Shown here: positions 25,745 to 38,580 of the stretch, in pieces | Layout: every line of letters begins with the position of its first letter | Position numbering within the stretch: position 1 is the first letter of the stretch | Assembly: GCA_026826555.1 (NCBI GenBank) | Contig: JAKSZT010054215.1 | Coordinates: forward strand, 24,031,765 to 24,095,764 | Direction: 5' to 3' | From: Tolypeutes matacus | Taxonomy: Eukaryota; Chordata; Mammalia; Cingulata; Chlamyphoridae | Length of the DNA stretch: 64,000 nucleotides | Notes under the pieces: model-generated | The model's input: only the letters and a program-made list of their open reading frames with translations | Databases searched by the model: none | Told to the model about the DNA's origin: nothing | Program-made: the position numbers and the translations under genes

Positions 25745-25950
25745 TGTTAGTCTTCAAATATTTTTTTTCAAATAATCACCGGCAGATACTTAACTTCGTT
25801 GTGCCTCAGGCATTTTTATCTGTAAATCGTGATTAATAAGATCCCTCCCTCGAGGGGCTGTTGTGAAGATTAATTACTTTAATGTAGGGAATAGAGATGG
25901 ACACATGGCAAATGCTGTGTAAGTATTTGCTGGTGCTCCTATGGTGGCTG
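25745..25950 (+). repeat. MIR SINE remnant
   Basis: MIR pattern: AGATACTTAACTTCGTTGTGCCTCAGGC, TTTTTATCTGTAAATCGTGA, GGGGCTGTTGTGAAGATTAA and CATGGCAAATGCTGTGTAAG. Good order, moderate divergence. Confidence 0.8.
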
Positions 25951-26563
25951 TCATTTACTGAGTGGCACCTGTGTATTCAACAGTGGGGAAGATCCCTGCC
26001 ACATCTTCCAGGGAGCTTTAGTGTAGAGTAGTGCCTGAAATGGACCTGTAATGCCAGCACACTGTATTAAGAGGGATTCTGAAGCCCAAAGAAGGGAGAC
26101 CTGATTGCCTGGATGTTTTGGACAAAGATTCCTAAGGAGGTGACATTTGATCAGTCTTCATGGTTGTTTGGAAGTGGTTCTAGTGTGGAATGGAAAGAGC
26201 TTCCAGGGAGAGGTCTCAGCGTTTGTAAAGGTACAGAGGTTTGAGTGAGCAAGAGGGCAATTTGGGATTCAAAAAAGATTCCATGTAACTCTGACCGTCC
26301 TTGGGCCATGAAGAGGGATGACACTAGCTGGCTCCTAATAAGTGCTTAATGTGTCTTAGGGGGCCAAATGCTTGAGGGAACAGGATCATCTCTGAGTTTT
26401 AAATGCTAATTCTGAGGGCTGGATATGAACTGGGTGGGTCTGGGTGAGAGGGAGAACAAGGGGTTAAAGACGGTATCTATAAAATCTCATTTTCTACCAT
26501 GGTAAAATCATGGAACTTTGAGGATATGTTCCATAAAAAATGTAGTCTACCTTCATTTTAGAA

Positions 26564-26781
26564 CAGGGGTCAGCAAATGACCTGGGGACAAATCCAGCCC
26601 ACACCTGTTTTTGTAAATAAAGTTTTATTGGAACACAGCCTCACCTGTTCATTTATATATTGTGTATGGAGTGCTTTAGCACTACAACAGCAGCATTGAA
26701 TGGTTGCAACAGAGACTATATGGACCTCAAAGCTGAAATATTCACTATCTGACCCGTTAAGAAAAGGCTTGGCTATCCCTG
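26564..26781 (-). mobile_element. MER20 (hAT-Charlie non-autonomous DNA transposon)
   Basis: The element is 218 bp, against about 219 for MER20. It begins CAGGGGTCAGCAAATGACC and contains the diagnostic TTTTTGTAAATAAAGTTTTA and GTTGCAACAGAGACTATATGG segments. It ends in TATCCCTG. It is flanked by 8-bp duplications TTTTAGAA and TCTTAGAA, as expected for hAT elements. Orientation is relative to the usual consensus as I recall it. Confidence 0.88.
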
Positions 26782-27353
26782 TCTTAGAACATTACTCTTG
26801 GTATTTAGTGGTACCATTCTGGAAAAGCTAGCATAGTCAGGAAATTTCAGACTTAAGGTCTTAAGTCCTTGCCTTATCTTATTTCTAGCTCTAGTCTGCT
26901 ATGGCCATTTCTTGGATTTTTGACCCTAGCTGACCCAGAGTGTCACCAGTAGTTAAGGATTAGAATACAAATGCTAAATAGCATGTTAAGACTTCCTTGC
27001 TACCTATTTGTAGGAGAGTAGTTCACAAGCAGCTGTTTTCAGTTCTTCCCACCTGTTTCATAGTGTATGTTCCCCAGAGTAACCACCCTCTTCAAATCTC
27101 TCTACAGCCCATTCCTCTGTTTCTTGCACTTCTTTGTTCCTCTCTTCTGCGTTGTCTTTCCTATGAGAGGTATGTGACATCACAGAATCTCTTATGCCCT
27201 GGTAGTGCCTTCATTGCCACAGCTATTGCAAATTCTCTCTAGAAACTGGTGTCCTCCTTGGGTGAATGATGAGCCATTTCACAGCCCTATCATTAGGGAA
27301 GCCCTATCATTTTTCAACCTATCCAACTAAAAGCTTTAGTTTTTAGTTTTAAT

Positions 27354-27892
27354 TTGCTAAAGGCTGCCAAGGCAATATACCAGAAATGAGTTGGCTTTTA
27401 CAGTGGGGATTTATTAATTCATAAGCTTACAGTTCCGAGGCTGTGAAAGTGTCCAAATCAAGGCATCATCAGGAGATGCGTTCTCTCCGAGCTGCAGCTA
27501 TGGGTGATCAGGCACATGGTAGTGTCTGCTTGTCTGTCCCCTCTCCTCCGGGCTTCGTTGCTTTTAGCTTCTAGCTTCTAGCTTCAGTGACTCCTCTCAG
27601 TGTTCTGCTGGTTTCAGCTTCTGGCTCCTGGGGCCTTCTCTCTCAGCTTCTGGACATTTCTCTCTGTTTCTGAGGCTTTTTCTCATGTCCTCATGGCCTC
27701 TTCTCTGCTGTTTATTAAGGACTCCAGCAACAGCTAGACTATGCTCCACTGAAACAGTCCAGTCAAATGGCCCTCAACTGAATCCAATCCAATCCAAAGG
27801 GGTCCCACACCTAAAAGAATGTGCCAATTTAAGAACATAATTTGCTGGGGGTCCACAAAAGTCGTCCACAAAAGTCTTCCACAAACTGCCAT
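27354..27892. mobile_element. LTR-like xenarthran interspersed repeat
   Basis: It shares its layout with the elements at 8.6 and 15.5 kb (ATACCAGAAATGAGTTGGCTT, a TTTATTAATT... step, AAGCTTACAGTTCC, then a long C/T-rich SINE-poor middle). It contains the tandem GTCCACAAAAGTC near 27850-27876. Termini and target duplication are not clear, so limits are approximate. Confidence 0.5.
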
Positions 27893-28261
27893 ACCAACTG
27901 TAGATAAAAACACAGGTAAACCATCATGTATTAGACAAATACCCAACTAATTTCTTCACAGACTTGACAATTTCTGACTCTTCAAATGTACTTAAAGGAC
28001 GGAGAGAATAATCAGGAAGCAGAAGTTTGGTGGAAAATATGTGTTGAGACTTTTGTATTTTAATACACATTTTAGTTTTTTTTAAGTGAAGCATTCATGA
28101 ACTAATGTCCTTAAAAACCACTTGAGAGGTGCAGGACAAAAGCTGAGGAGAAGTCTGAATACACAGGTGCAGGACTTATATGTCCACTGGGACACAGATG
28201 AAGAACTTAGCTTTGTGATGGTAACAGCTGAAATCATGTAAGCATATTCAATAATTAATTA

Positions 28262-28450
28262 GATAAATAATTGTTCAGTTGCCATTTATTGAAGACATGC
28301 TAAGGAGCAGAGCCCACTGTGCTACCTGCCAGGAATGCAAAGATGATTGAGGCTCATTTTCTGCCCTCAAGGAACCCACAGACTAGAAGGGAGAAAGCAG
28401 ATGCATAAACACTTACTTGCAATACAATGTGATAAATATTATAGCAGGTG
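28262..28450. repeat. Ancient mammalian repeat (L2/L3-like)
   Basis: CATTTATTGAAGACATGCTAAG, then CTGTGCTACCTGCCAGGAATGC, then CCTCAAGGAACCCACAGACTAG matches a common old mammalian repeat beginning tttattgagcacctactatgtg. The family name is not certain. Confidence 0.5.
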
Positions 28451-28867
28451 AATGTTTCAGATGAAATGGAGGGAAAGTATAGAAGGAAGATGTCTGAAAT
28501 GTGGAGAGTGTCTTTGAGAGGACTGGGGAGAAAAACAGTAAAGAAAAAGGAATTAAAATTTGAACCTCATTAGAGAAGATAATTGATCACACTGTAGAAA
28601 TTTAGGTTAGAGATGAATGTTAGGAGATGGGAGAACAAAAGCAAAGGTGGTGGGAGATTTCAGATGTAAGAACTGAGATTTTAATAGTTCAAGAAGACTA
28701 GTTTTATAGTCAAGTATATACTTGGCATATTAAAAACATTATATATACATATATTAATTTTCTATATATTATAACTGGTATAACACAATATATTGTTTTA
28801 TATAATGTATATATTGTATTCCTAGATAGTATGGCCTATTATATATATGTAATATATATAATATTCC

Positions 28868-28960
28868 TTTTTTTTTTTTTTTTTTTTTTTACCAGGAGGT
28901 CCCGGGGATCAAACCCAGGTCCCTCCATGTGGGAGACGGACGCCCAACAGTTTGAGCTAC
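28868..28960 (-). mobile_element. Armadillo SINE (DAS type), tRNA-like head only
   Basis: A poly(T) run precedes ACCAGGAGGTCCCGGGGATC, AAACCCAGGTCCC and CGCCCAACAGTTTGAGC, the reverse of a tRNA-like promoter. It has an imperfect 12-bp target duplication, ATATAATATTCC / ATATAATATCCC, at 28856-28867 and 28961-28972. It is inserted in an AT-rich palindromic stretch. Confidence 0.88.
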
Positions 28961-28984
28961 ATATAATATCCCCTATATATTCCT

Positions 28985-29235
28985 TTTAAAGGCTTAGTAA
29001 GTGCTAGTAACTTTGCTAAACACTTTATATTATCTAATTTAATCATTATAATATAATATAATATAATATAATATAATATAATAATATAATATAATATAAT
29101 ATAATATAAGCCTTATTATAACCCTATTCCCCAGACGAGGAAGCTGATGCCTACAGAGGTTAGAGATTTTTTGTGATCCAGGGTCTAAGTGGCACTCTCA
29201 TCCAAGTATATCTGACTCTACTGAGCTGGTGGCTC
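28985..29235 (-). repeat. MIR SINE with an internal (ATAAT)n microsatellite
   Basis: Reverse MIR words bracket the microsatellite: CTAAACACTTTATATTATCTAATTTAATC before it, and CCCTATTCCCCAGACGAGGAAGCTGA plus AGTGGCACTCTC after it. The (ATAAT)n run lies at 29046-29109. Confidence 0.7.
29046..29109 (+). repeat. (ATAAT)n microsatellite
   Basis: About 12 units of ATAAT with one interruption, inside a MIR remnant. Confidence 0.95.
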
Positions 29236-29374
29236 CTCTGGAATAGGTTTTAGGAAATGAGTTATTGATGTTAAGAGGAATGAAGATAAACAGTCTGACT
29301 CCTCCTACCGGCTGGGTGCAGAAGAGAGGCGTGCACAGACAAGAGGGAGGGAGTGTGTGGAATAGGGGACCAGT

Positions 29375-29570
29375 CAAGCCTGGCTGCCTCCCCCTCCTGG
29401 CTCTGCCACTGGCCAGCCACATAGCATTGGTCCAGCCATTTAACCCCTCACGATGCACCTGCCTGTACAATGAGGGGAATCCCATCAGTCTTGTTCACAT
29501 GTAAAGGATTTGTGCCTGTGCTGGCACGTGGAAGACACTCAGCTGTCGGTAGCTGCTGCTATGACTACCC
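29375..29570 (+). repeat. MIR SINE remnant
   Basis: MIR pattern: AAGCCTGGCTGCCTCC, TGGCTCTGCCACTGGCCAGC, CCATTTAACCCCTCA, GTACAATGAGGGGAATC and GGCACGTGGAAGACACTCA. It lies close downstream of an oppositely oriented MIR. Confidence 0.75.
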
Positions 29571-31851
29571 CTACTACCCTTTCAGTCATACCTCTCCCAC
29601 TCCTGCTGCTGCTGCTCCTCCTCCTAAATTCTTATTACTATTATTGTCAACCATAACAACAGTCGTTGGTATGACACAAGGAATAGGGTGATGCTAAAAA
29701 AAGAGAAGAAGACATTTAAGGCCTGTATTTGTGCTATAGCAATAGATCTGTGTGCATTTCACTATTGAGTGAGCATTGCCACGGGCTGGTCGTGTGCTAG
29801 GCAATACCGGGAGTTAAAAAGGACTGTCGTTTCCTTTTTCAACTAGTGTATAAGCCAGTTTGGTCTTCAAGCCCCACATTCTTGATAAGCCACATATTCA
29901 AGACAGAGAGAATCTTGGGAGATGAGCAGCTCCTGAGCATTGAGAGCAGACCCACTTGAAGCAGGAGACTATGCATAGCCTGGAAGGATGGTCGGTGCTT
30001 GAACAGAATGGTTCTGCAGTCCATTGTGCACCCCTCCTTCTCCACATAGTCTACATTTCGTCCTGCCATGCCTCCTAGTCCTGTCACTTTATTTCCAAAT
30101 TCAGGTATTACTGGGACACTAATTTTCGGGAAATCTTACCAGTTGGCCATTAGGCTTGAATGGAGCGCCTAGACCAGGATGAAGGAGACCCTGGTCCCAT
30201 CTTCCAGGAGGACAGGCTTTGTCTAAAGATGGTTTTTGTAGGTCCTTGTCCAAAAGAGATGACATTTGCAACTACTTTGAAATGGAAGTTTCCTCAATAG
30301 ATATAATTAAGACTGACAAATGACAGTTTGATATTCCTTTATTTTTCTAAAATAGCAACCTGGCCAAATATACTTCCAGCACATTTATTACAGCCACATG
30401 TTTATATTTATAGAAGAAGTGGTGCTAATTCTCTCGTATATTAACAGGTTTTATACAAATTGTTCCATTTCTACTTTGGAACAAAGTTGCTGAGGAGAAA
30501 CAGTTTAATTAGTGATTATAGTCTACGTATCAAATTATATATTAAATAAACTTCCTGAACTGAAAGTATCATAAACTGACAAGGAGGTAGTTATCTTGAA
30601 TTCTATATTGTATATGTAAGATTTCTTATAATCCAATTTTATTGTAGCTTACTGATTGCTTTAGTGTTTCCTTTTTGCTAAATTTTTATCTTCCCACCGA
30701 CAAACGTTATTCCCTTTCAGTATGTAATAGATGAGTTGGGATCCCAAAATAGATTTTCAAAAACCATGGAAAGACCTCCTCATTTTAGTATATATAATAA
30801 ATAGTGTATTTTTTTTTTTTTTAATTTGAGAGGTAGTCAAATAGGTGAATACATAAACCTTGCCAACCCTTAGGCACTTGTAATTTCCATACTAAAATTC
30901 ATGAGTTTTTACTGGACTATTACTCTGTTATACAATAAGTAATAGTTACCATGGCAACCTTTGCATCATATTATGACATTTATATATAAATGTTGTGTTT
31001 CTTTGTAAGGAAAGACAATGTGTTTGAATTTTTGAATGTTTGGTGAATTGTAATCACTTCTAAAATAAATTTGTACAAGATGGATTGAATTATTTGAGAG
31101 GTATGCAAATTTCTACCCCAAACAACTATGAAGTGCATGCATTTAGTTTAGTGATGTCATGGGGGAAGGAAAGCTTATTTTAATTGTGCTTCACAAATAT
31201 CAAATACTATTCATTAAATGCCTATTATTGGCCTCACAATGAGAAAAACATAAAATTGAACCGTATTTGAGGTAGCTTATCAGTTTCTACATGAAAATGG
31301 TTAATGTGGTAGTAAGAATTGGAATATATTTTACATCATGATTGACAAAATTCTATCAAATACAAATCATTTCTTATTTGTGTACACCTAGTCGATCAAA
31401 TTTGACCAGTTTTTATTTCAAATACAGGTGAATTAACAAGTTTGCTCATGCCTGGAAAGGCAAAATTAAATGAGCCTTTGAAGTAATCCTTGTAGCAGTT
31501 TCAGGAAAATTGCCATTTAAGCTTAAATTATCAAGGATGATTGATGGCCAATTCCTTTATTAAATATGGAACAAAACTAGCCATTTCTTGTGGGAAGTGC
31601 AGCTCGAGGCCATGGGGTTCTATCATCACTGTGTAGGTAGCCCTCTATTTAACTCTTTTTCAGTGTTTTTAATTGTGACTTCCCAAAATTAATGTCTCAT
31701 TTTATACTTTTCATCTGAAAGTGGAGTACAAGCTCTAACTGCAACCATTTGCAACTTTTGACCAATCATTTAAATAAGAATCATTGGACCATGACATGGG
31801 ACTATTTGTTGGGGGACAGAGAAGGAGTGCTGTGTGTTAATGTAAGCTATG

Positions 31852-31868
31852 GTCACCTCTGCTGGACA
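31852..31868 (-). promoter_or_regulatory. Weak CTCF-like motif
   Basis: GTCACCTCTGCTGGACA matches the reverse-complement CTCF consensus at about 14 of 17 positions. It sits at the start of a MIR remnant, and MIR copies are sometimes co-opted as CTCF sites. Low certainty. Confidence 0.25.
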
Positions 31869-32045
31869 TTTGGCATGTTGTTTCATCTACTCCTGATAAC
31901 AACTCTATGATGGAGCTTTTATTATTCCCATTTTACAGGAGGAATACATCGTTGAGAGCAGTGGCATAACTAACCCCAAATCACATTGCTTTTATGTGTC
32001 TGAGCTGAGGTGCAATGTGATCTGTCTGACCTCAAAGCTTCTATT
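31860..32045 (-). repeat. MIR SINE remnant
   Basis: Reverse MIR: TCATCTACTCCTGATAACAACTC, TATTATTCCCATTTTACAGG, AAATCACATTGC and GATCTGTCTGACCTCAAAGC. One of few repeats in the 30-46 kb core. Confidence 0.75.
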
Positions 32046-33009
32046 TTCCTTTTGTGTTTGAAGTCTATGCCTGCCTTTTTACAAACAAAATGTGCATTAC
32101 ACATGTAAAGCCTTTAAAATGAAATATTTGCTAAATGATAATTTTGATAATTTGCATTTCTCTGCAGCACAATAACAATCTGTTAGTTTCCCGAACAGGA
32201 AAGTAGTCCTTGCCATCTCGTCTTTCCCAGTTTCCCGAGTCCTCTTTTGTTGAAATCAAGAATACGAACATAAGACAGAAATGAAAATAAACTATAATGT
32301 TGCATTTCTGAGTCTTTGGGTGTCAGGAATAGGGGCTGTCCAACAAAAGACTGACCTTCAATTTTGACCTTTGAATTTCAAAAGTGGACAGGTGGAAATA
32401 TTGTGTTCTTCATTGCCCTTTGGTGCAAGATATATTCCAGGTAGCAGAGTAAGTGCCAACAGCAGCAAAATTATCGCCCCCTCCTGCTACTATAGTAAGT
32501 CAGCAATGGCCCTTCTGTGGTCAAAATGGCAAATTCAGCAGCAGCTATTCGACAGGGATTTGCAAAAACTTCCCCGTGGCTGATAGGAATCTTATTCAGC
32601 AGTGTTTTTCAAAACCCCATTCTGTGCAGAATTAACTATGTAAAAATGATTTCAGTTGTGATAAAAAGCGTTTTCAACAAATCTAATTTGTGATTTTTGT
32701 CGATGTGTATTTTGCACTTAACACTGCAAAGTCTATTAGGTACCTATGCATATATCTAGCATTCATAAGTTTTATAGTTGTTCAGAATTTAGTTCCATAT
32801 TAACATAAATCTTTCCAAAATTCCTGGCTTTATAGAGTCAGTTCACCATACAAAGCCACTATACATCACTTAGGTTTGTGATGAAAGAATGGAATTGCAG
32901 CTGTGTGAGTACTAGAATACCCAAACATGAATTAGACTCACAAGCATTTGGCAATAGTTCAGAAAAGGAGCTTAATCTGGTTTCATCTGAGACTGCTTTT
33001 CTCTGTTCT

Positions 33010-33045
33010 ACAACATCCCCCCAAGATGTTGTGTCTGATATCAGA
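33010..33045. repeat. Small hairpin plus 12-bp palindrome
   Basis: Perfect 8-bp arms (ACAACATC / GATGTTGT) enclose a 7-base loop at 33010-33032. After one base comes the perfect palindrome TCTGATATCAGA (33034-33045). This is in unique sequence inside a 96-codon open frame of no known homology. Confidence 0.7.
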
Positions 33046-36000
33046 TCACAACGTAATGGGAGTGACGCAAAATCAGAGAAAGCCCTAAGAAACCAGGAGG
33101 ACATTTGCTTCTCCCCAGAGATTTTTTCCTCCTACTTCTTTCTTTCCTCTCCCAGTTCCCAACCCTGAAATTCAAGGTCATTCACCTATTAGATGAATTA
33201 ATTATAAGCCCAAAGAGCAGCATTCATCGTACTCTGATCTCACTCATATCTATAATTAAGGGTAAATATAATCTTCCTTTTTAGAAACGTACCACCCACC
33301 CATTACATTCAAAGTGCTGACTGAAATGAAATAATAGTTCAGAGCAAGATGATTTTAGTTTAACAAGAAAAAAGTTGATAATTTAAGCTTGAAACAGTTA
33401 GTTCTATTTTTGATTACCATTCAGTTATAAATCTCATTTGAGATATATACTGCTTTTTCTTACTCAAGTTTAATTCATGGTTTTGCATTCTTGGTTGCAT
33501 ATGCACAGTTTAGTGGTTGATCAAGGATTTTTTAAAGCTCCCCTCAAAAGAAATGGGGGCAAGGTTGAAAATATGTTAAAAAGAGAGTCTGAGACCCAGA
33601 TCCGATAGAAAACAAACAAAAATTTTAACTGAAAGGGACCCTCACAGAATGTCTGCAATTTGACACTTGAGTGGCTATGTTAGGACTGTCTCTTTGCTGG
33701 AGAATTGATTGTGGAGAGAGACCCTGGGGGGACTCGGAAACATTTAAACCTGGTTGACAAAGTCAACAGACTCTGTTCTTTGGATGGGGTATTTTAAGTC
33801 TTGAAATTGTTTCCCCTGGGAAGAAAATCAGGAGTGAGTAAGGGGAAGGGCCTGTCTCTTCACATTTCAGACAGTTAAGCAAAATGCTAAACTATGGGTT
33901 TAAGATTTACAGGTTAGCACTGCAAGATGCCACATCTTGTTTCCAGTGTTTCCTGGCAGACTGTGGCTGCTTGCTACTGGAACCTAGCATAACCGCAGAG
34001 CATGAGCTTGCACAATGTGAAAAACCTAAAACCATCATAATCCTATTTAAGGCAAGGATGCATTTGACCATTTTGAAAGGAGACATCTTTGAAACGTAAC
34101 TTTTATTAAGCATCAGTGTGTCTTTCGAGCTGTACATACATGTAGATAAATTCATATATAAACAGATGCCTTATCAATTTTGTGTAGTATTTAACTTACC
34201 TTATTAAATTAAATGTCATTAACTTTTCTAAATTCATAAACTTATGAGTTCAGCTAGTGGAAAAAAAATTTTTTTTTAATCTATCTCATTGCTCCAGAGG
34301 GTTAAGTATGTGACGCAAAGGCCAAACAATAGTAAATGGACATTGTTCACTTAACAAGTATACTCTACAATAAGAACACATATTTTTATCTTCATTTTCC
34401 CTAGTGGGGTGATCAGGGCCCCCTTAAGTGTGAGGAAATGCTTATTTTTGTTGCTATAGAAGAATGATCCTATTGTCCGAGTGAAAAAGAAAAAGGAACA
34501 AACAGGTCTGGAAAGAAAAAAAAAACAACAACAAAAAAAACACAGGAATGTGCTTTGTTAAAAAAAAAAAAAAAAGGAAAGAAAGAAAAAGATTAGAGAT
34601 TAGCACAAGCCACTAAGTGTTTGTAAGTGCTATCTGATTTTAGCACTATGTCACTGTACATACTTCATGTGACTGCACATGCATGAGTTAGATTTGTGAT
34701 TTATTTACAACTAGCCCATGAAATGATTTTCTTTTAAATTAACAAGGTCAGCCACAGCCTCTCAGTTACCTTTTAGTTACCATTTTACATTTTTTTCACA
34801 GCTCCCTTGTGAATACTGCTAAAACACAGTACAGCAAGCATGTTTGTTTTTATGTAAACCTATTGAATACAACTACTTTCTTGGAAGTGAAAACCTTTGC
34901 CACCAGGACCAACAAGAATTAACCAACTGTTAAACTTATTGAAAAGACAGCAGGCGTTAAGAACATATTTGTTCAGCTCTTTTCTGAATATTTTATATTT
35001 TTTTTAGAAAAAGAAAAATGAAGAAATAGGGATAATGCCTATCTAGATTATAAAGTTATTAATACTATCATTTTCAAACTCCTCTTTCAAATGAAATGAA
35101 GGCTCATTTGTAGATTTACTAAACTGTGAGGAGGTTGTGATTTGAAATAATTCACAGCTTTTATTGATGGAAATTTCAAAGAAAACTTGGGCTTGGGCTT
35201 CCATAAATATAAACTTTGTTAATTAAAAATTATCAAGAGTGAAATTTTGAGTTGAGAGTCCAAACTATATGAATGCCATTCCTAAAAGAATACAGGGATC
35301 TTTTGATGGTATACTCTTAGATTCCTGATTTATTAAAAACCTGATTTAAAAGAGCTCTATATTTTAGTTTGCCATTGTGTCGCCTTTTGATATCTTTTTT
35401 GAGTTCTGAAGAGGCAGTAGTTGAGCATACCGAATTCTGGTTTTTATCAGTCATGTGGTAAATATTAAGATAGTAGCAATGAGTTGTTGTTTTTCCCCTC
35501 AGGATGGGCTTTAAACCTACAATCTCAGCCTTAAAGTTTTATTTTAAAAGTAATGTTTATTATGTATCCCTTGAAAAAGTCTTAAACAAGGAAGGTGAGC
35601 ATGTCAGGAGCTGATTAGCCCTTTATGTATTACTCACCCAACACTCAAAAAATCCCTAGGAATCGAGAGGATCTCTTTATGATATTTAGCTATATGGCAG
35701 TAGAAAGGGGAGGTTTTCATTTTTTATTTTCCAGCTTATGGGTCATATTTGACCAACTGCTTTCACTGGAAGACATGCCACTTTGTTGAGCTATTTAGGA
35801 ATCAAAAAGACTGTCTTAATTTAAAACAAGGACCCTTTGTTTTAGTTGGTGACTGCCTTGTGAAATTTTTCAGTTCTCAGCGGGTTAACCAGGGAACAGG
35901 GGCAGAGTCATAATTGGCCTATTTAGAGTATTTTGCATGTGAATAGTGTGTTAGTGAAGCATCCCTAAGTCTGTTGTGAGTGACATGGTGATTAGAATTT

Positions 36001-36599
36001 AGATTAGGGAAAACACATTCTGTACTTTATCAAGGACAGTAATTAGTTCAGTCAGTAAAAGTTGATTACAAGTAACGATAAAGTTAGATTTTTAGTACTT
36101 AATTTTAAAATTTCTTTATTAAAAAGTAAATTTGTTCTTAATATAAATGGTAGTATCTACACTTACTTTATTACATACCAGAATAATTAAAAGAACAATG
36201 TGTTCAAGGCAGAATATATTCAGACGATTTATATGTTATGGGTAAGTGTCTATGTAGATTTTAGAAAATGTAGTATTATCATATAATCTCTCTTATGTCA
36301 TCATTTTGGAAAGTTTAGTAATATGTCACACCGTGATAAGTTAATGAAATTAACTTAATGATATTTGTGCAAGTTTGCTAGTGTTCAGGTAAATGTTTGA
36401 TCGGTGGGGATGTATTTAAGTGTCTGATAGTTCTCAAGAGGGCATTCTAAAGTCCTTTCATTTGTTCCTGTTAGCTTAGAATGCCTATTATTTCTATAAT
36501 TTTGGAAGTTAATGTGAACATTGAATTTCCTTTTGGTTCAGTTGGCATTTTATCTTCTGTTGGTGCTGTGCAAATTCGTGGGGGATCATGATATACTGG

Positions 36600-36602
<3 letters not shown>

Positions 36603-36662
<60 letters not shown>
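36603..36662 (+). repeat. (GA)n microsatellite
   Basis: About 60 bp of GA dinucleotides with one AAAG interruption, 460 bp upstream of TCF4 exon 8. Purine-pyrimidine asymmetric, so it could form a triplex, and likely polymorphic. Confidence 0.97.
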
Positions 36663-37117
36663 CTCCCAGGATTGAGGTGCCGGATCCAAATTTACCCCCA
36701 ATATGACCAGCCCGGGGAAGTTTGCTGTGTTCAAAAAATGAGATTCTCCTTGGTTCTTGCTAACGAAGGGTATATGAATAGTTCACAGAAATGAGCCTAA
36801 GTCTAGATAAAGTGTTAGTTTTACATAAATGCCATTTTCTTATAAAATTAAAATGTTACTCTTCTTAAAAGGATTGTTTAAAGGGAATCATCTGTTACCT
36901 TCCTCTCCAAAGTAAAGATTTGAAAATTCAAAACTCTGTGAACTCTGTGATAGCTTCCTAGACTGCTTTTCTCTTTCTTCTTCTCTCTCTCTCTTTTTTT
37001 AATTGTTTCAGTTTAGCACACGCTGTTTTCTTTATTACCTTGGGTTAAGTACTAACAATCAGTTGGGGGGTGGTGAATGTAAAAAATTAACCATATATGT
37101 TTGTTTTCTCTTTCTAA

Positions 37118-37733
<616 letters not shown>

Positions 37734-37783
37734 AGGTACAGACAAAGAAAGTTCGAAAAGTTCCTCCAGGTTTGCCATCTTCA
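37734..37783 (+). CDS. TCF4: TCF4 internal coding exon (human exon 9), second half of the NLS
   Basis: The last base of the previous exon plus these 50 bases give 17 codons, EVQTKKVRKVPPGLPSS. This is identical to human TCF4 residues 167-183 as I recall them. The acceptor is a T/C-rich tract ending TTTCAG at 37733, with a plausible branch site CTCAC at 37706-37710. The donor is TCA|GTAAGT at 37784, a consensus 5' splice site. KKVRK (residues 171-175) is the second basic cluster of the bipartite nuclear localisation signal. The exon ends in phase 0, so the following exon (VYAPSAS in human, outside this window) joins cleanly. Fifty bases is very short, so inclusion probably depends on exonic enhancers or on coupling to the preceding exon. 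Confidence 0.96.
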
Positions 37784-38512
37784 GTAAGTACTGCTTGTTT
37801 CTGCTTTGTGTATTGTTTCTTTTGTTCTGTTTTGTATTGATGATGTGAAGGAGAGAGGAGTAAATGAGGCCCCGTGCTGCCTTAGCAGCATGTTTATCTT
37901 GAATGTGGATGAGATGGGAGTAACCTGCAAGTTTAGCCACCTGACCCGCCTTGGAGTGATTGATTGCCCATCCTGGAAGACAGGGCTGTTACGTTGATAT
38001 TCAGCAGGTTAAGGTTTGAAGAGAGCCTTGAAGAGGTGCCTGCAGTTCTAGGAGTTTTACCTGTGCAGGGCTTTCAAGAGAATGAGTATTAGTTTCATGT
38101 GTTGGTTAAATTCTTTGTCCGCATTATGATGATTTATGGATTTGCATGAGAAAGGAGATTTGCAGAGAGGATTTAGGAAAAATTTACATGGGTTTCAGCC
38201 CAGAATACAAGGAGAATGTCTCTATTTTCAAGAGAGGTTGCTGAATAAAGGCTGCAAAGGTAGCTGCCTCAGTAGCTGCTTGTGTCTGTCAGACCAGGTG
38301 ACAACTAGAACAATCCAGCTGGAACCAAAAGCATTCTGGGTCTTTCAGTAGCTGAAGCTATAGGCTGGAGTTACCAAGGCTCCCATCTCGTGTTGAATTC
38401 TTATATTATAAACTTGTTTTCAATTTTGGGTTCCCAGATAATATGACTTAATTTCGTTTAAGGCTCGGCTGTTTTGAGTAGTTATTCTCCTTATGTAGAG
38501 TAAAAATATGAT

Positions 38513-38580
38513 TTCCTTCCTCCCTTGCTTGTTTCTTTCTTCTGCCTTCCTTCTTTATTTTCTTCTTCCTTCCTTCCTTG
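38513..38580 (+). repeat. Pyrimidine-rich (CTTC)n-like tract
   Basis: Long run of CTTCC/TTTC words about 0.7 kb after exon 9. It might bind PTB-type splicing regulators, which is inference only. Confidence 0.7.

Larger units (their letters stand above)
29571..36602. other. Repeat-poor intron upstream of TCF4 exon 8
   Basis: Only one MIR (31860-32045), A-rich runs near 34500-34590 and short T runs were seen. No SINE or LTR was recognised in 7 kb, in contrast to the preceding 30 kb. Possible conserved elements cannot be identified without alignment. Confidence 0.5.

Noticed and set aside
29604..29630. CTGCTGCTGCTCCTCCTCC resembles the TCF4 CTG18.1 repeat linked to Fuchs corneal dystrophy
   Set aside because: That repeat lies much further 5' in the gene (intron 3 in human), while this is in the intron before exon 8. 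The run here is only four CTG units next to a MIR.
34259..34280. A9T9-like palindrome
   Set aside because: Simple A/T run expected in AT-rich intron, with no further structure.
34895..34915. TTTGCCACCAGGACC looked like the end of the preceding TCF4 exon (...GCHQ)
   Set aside because: There is no GT donor after CCACCAG and the upstream bases do not encode the expected SSYGRESNLQG residues.
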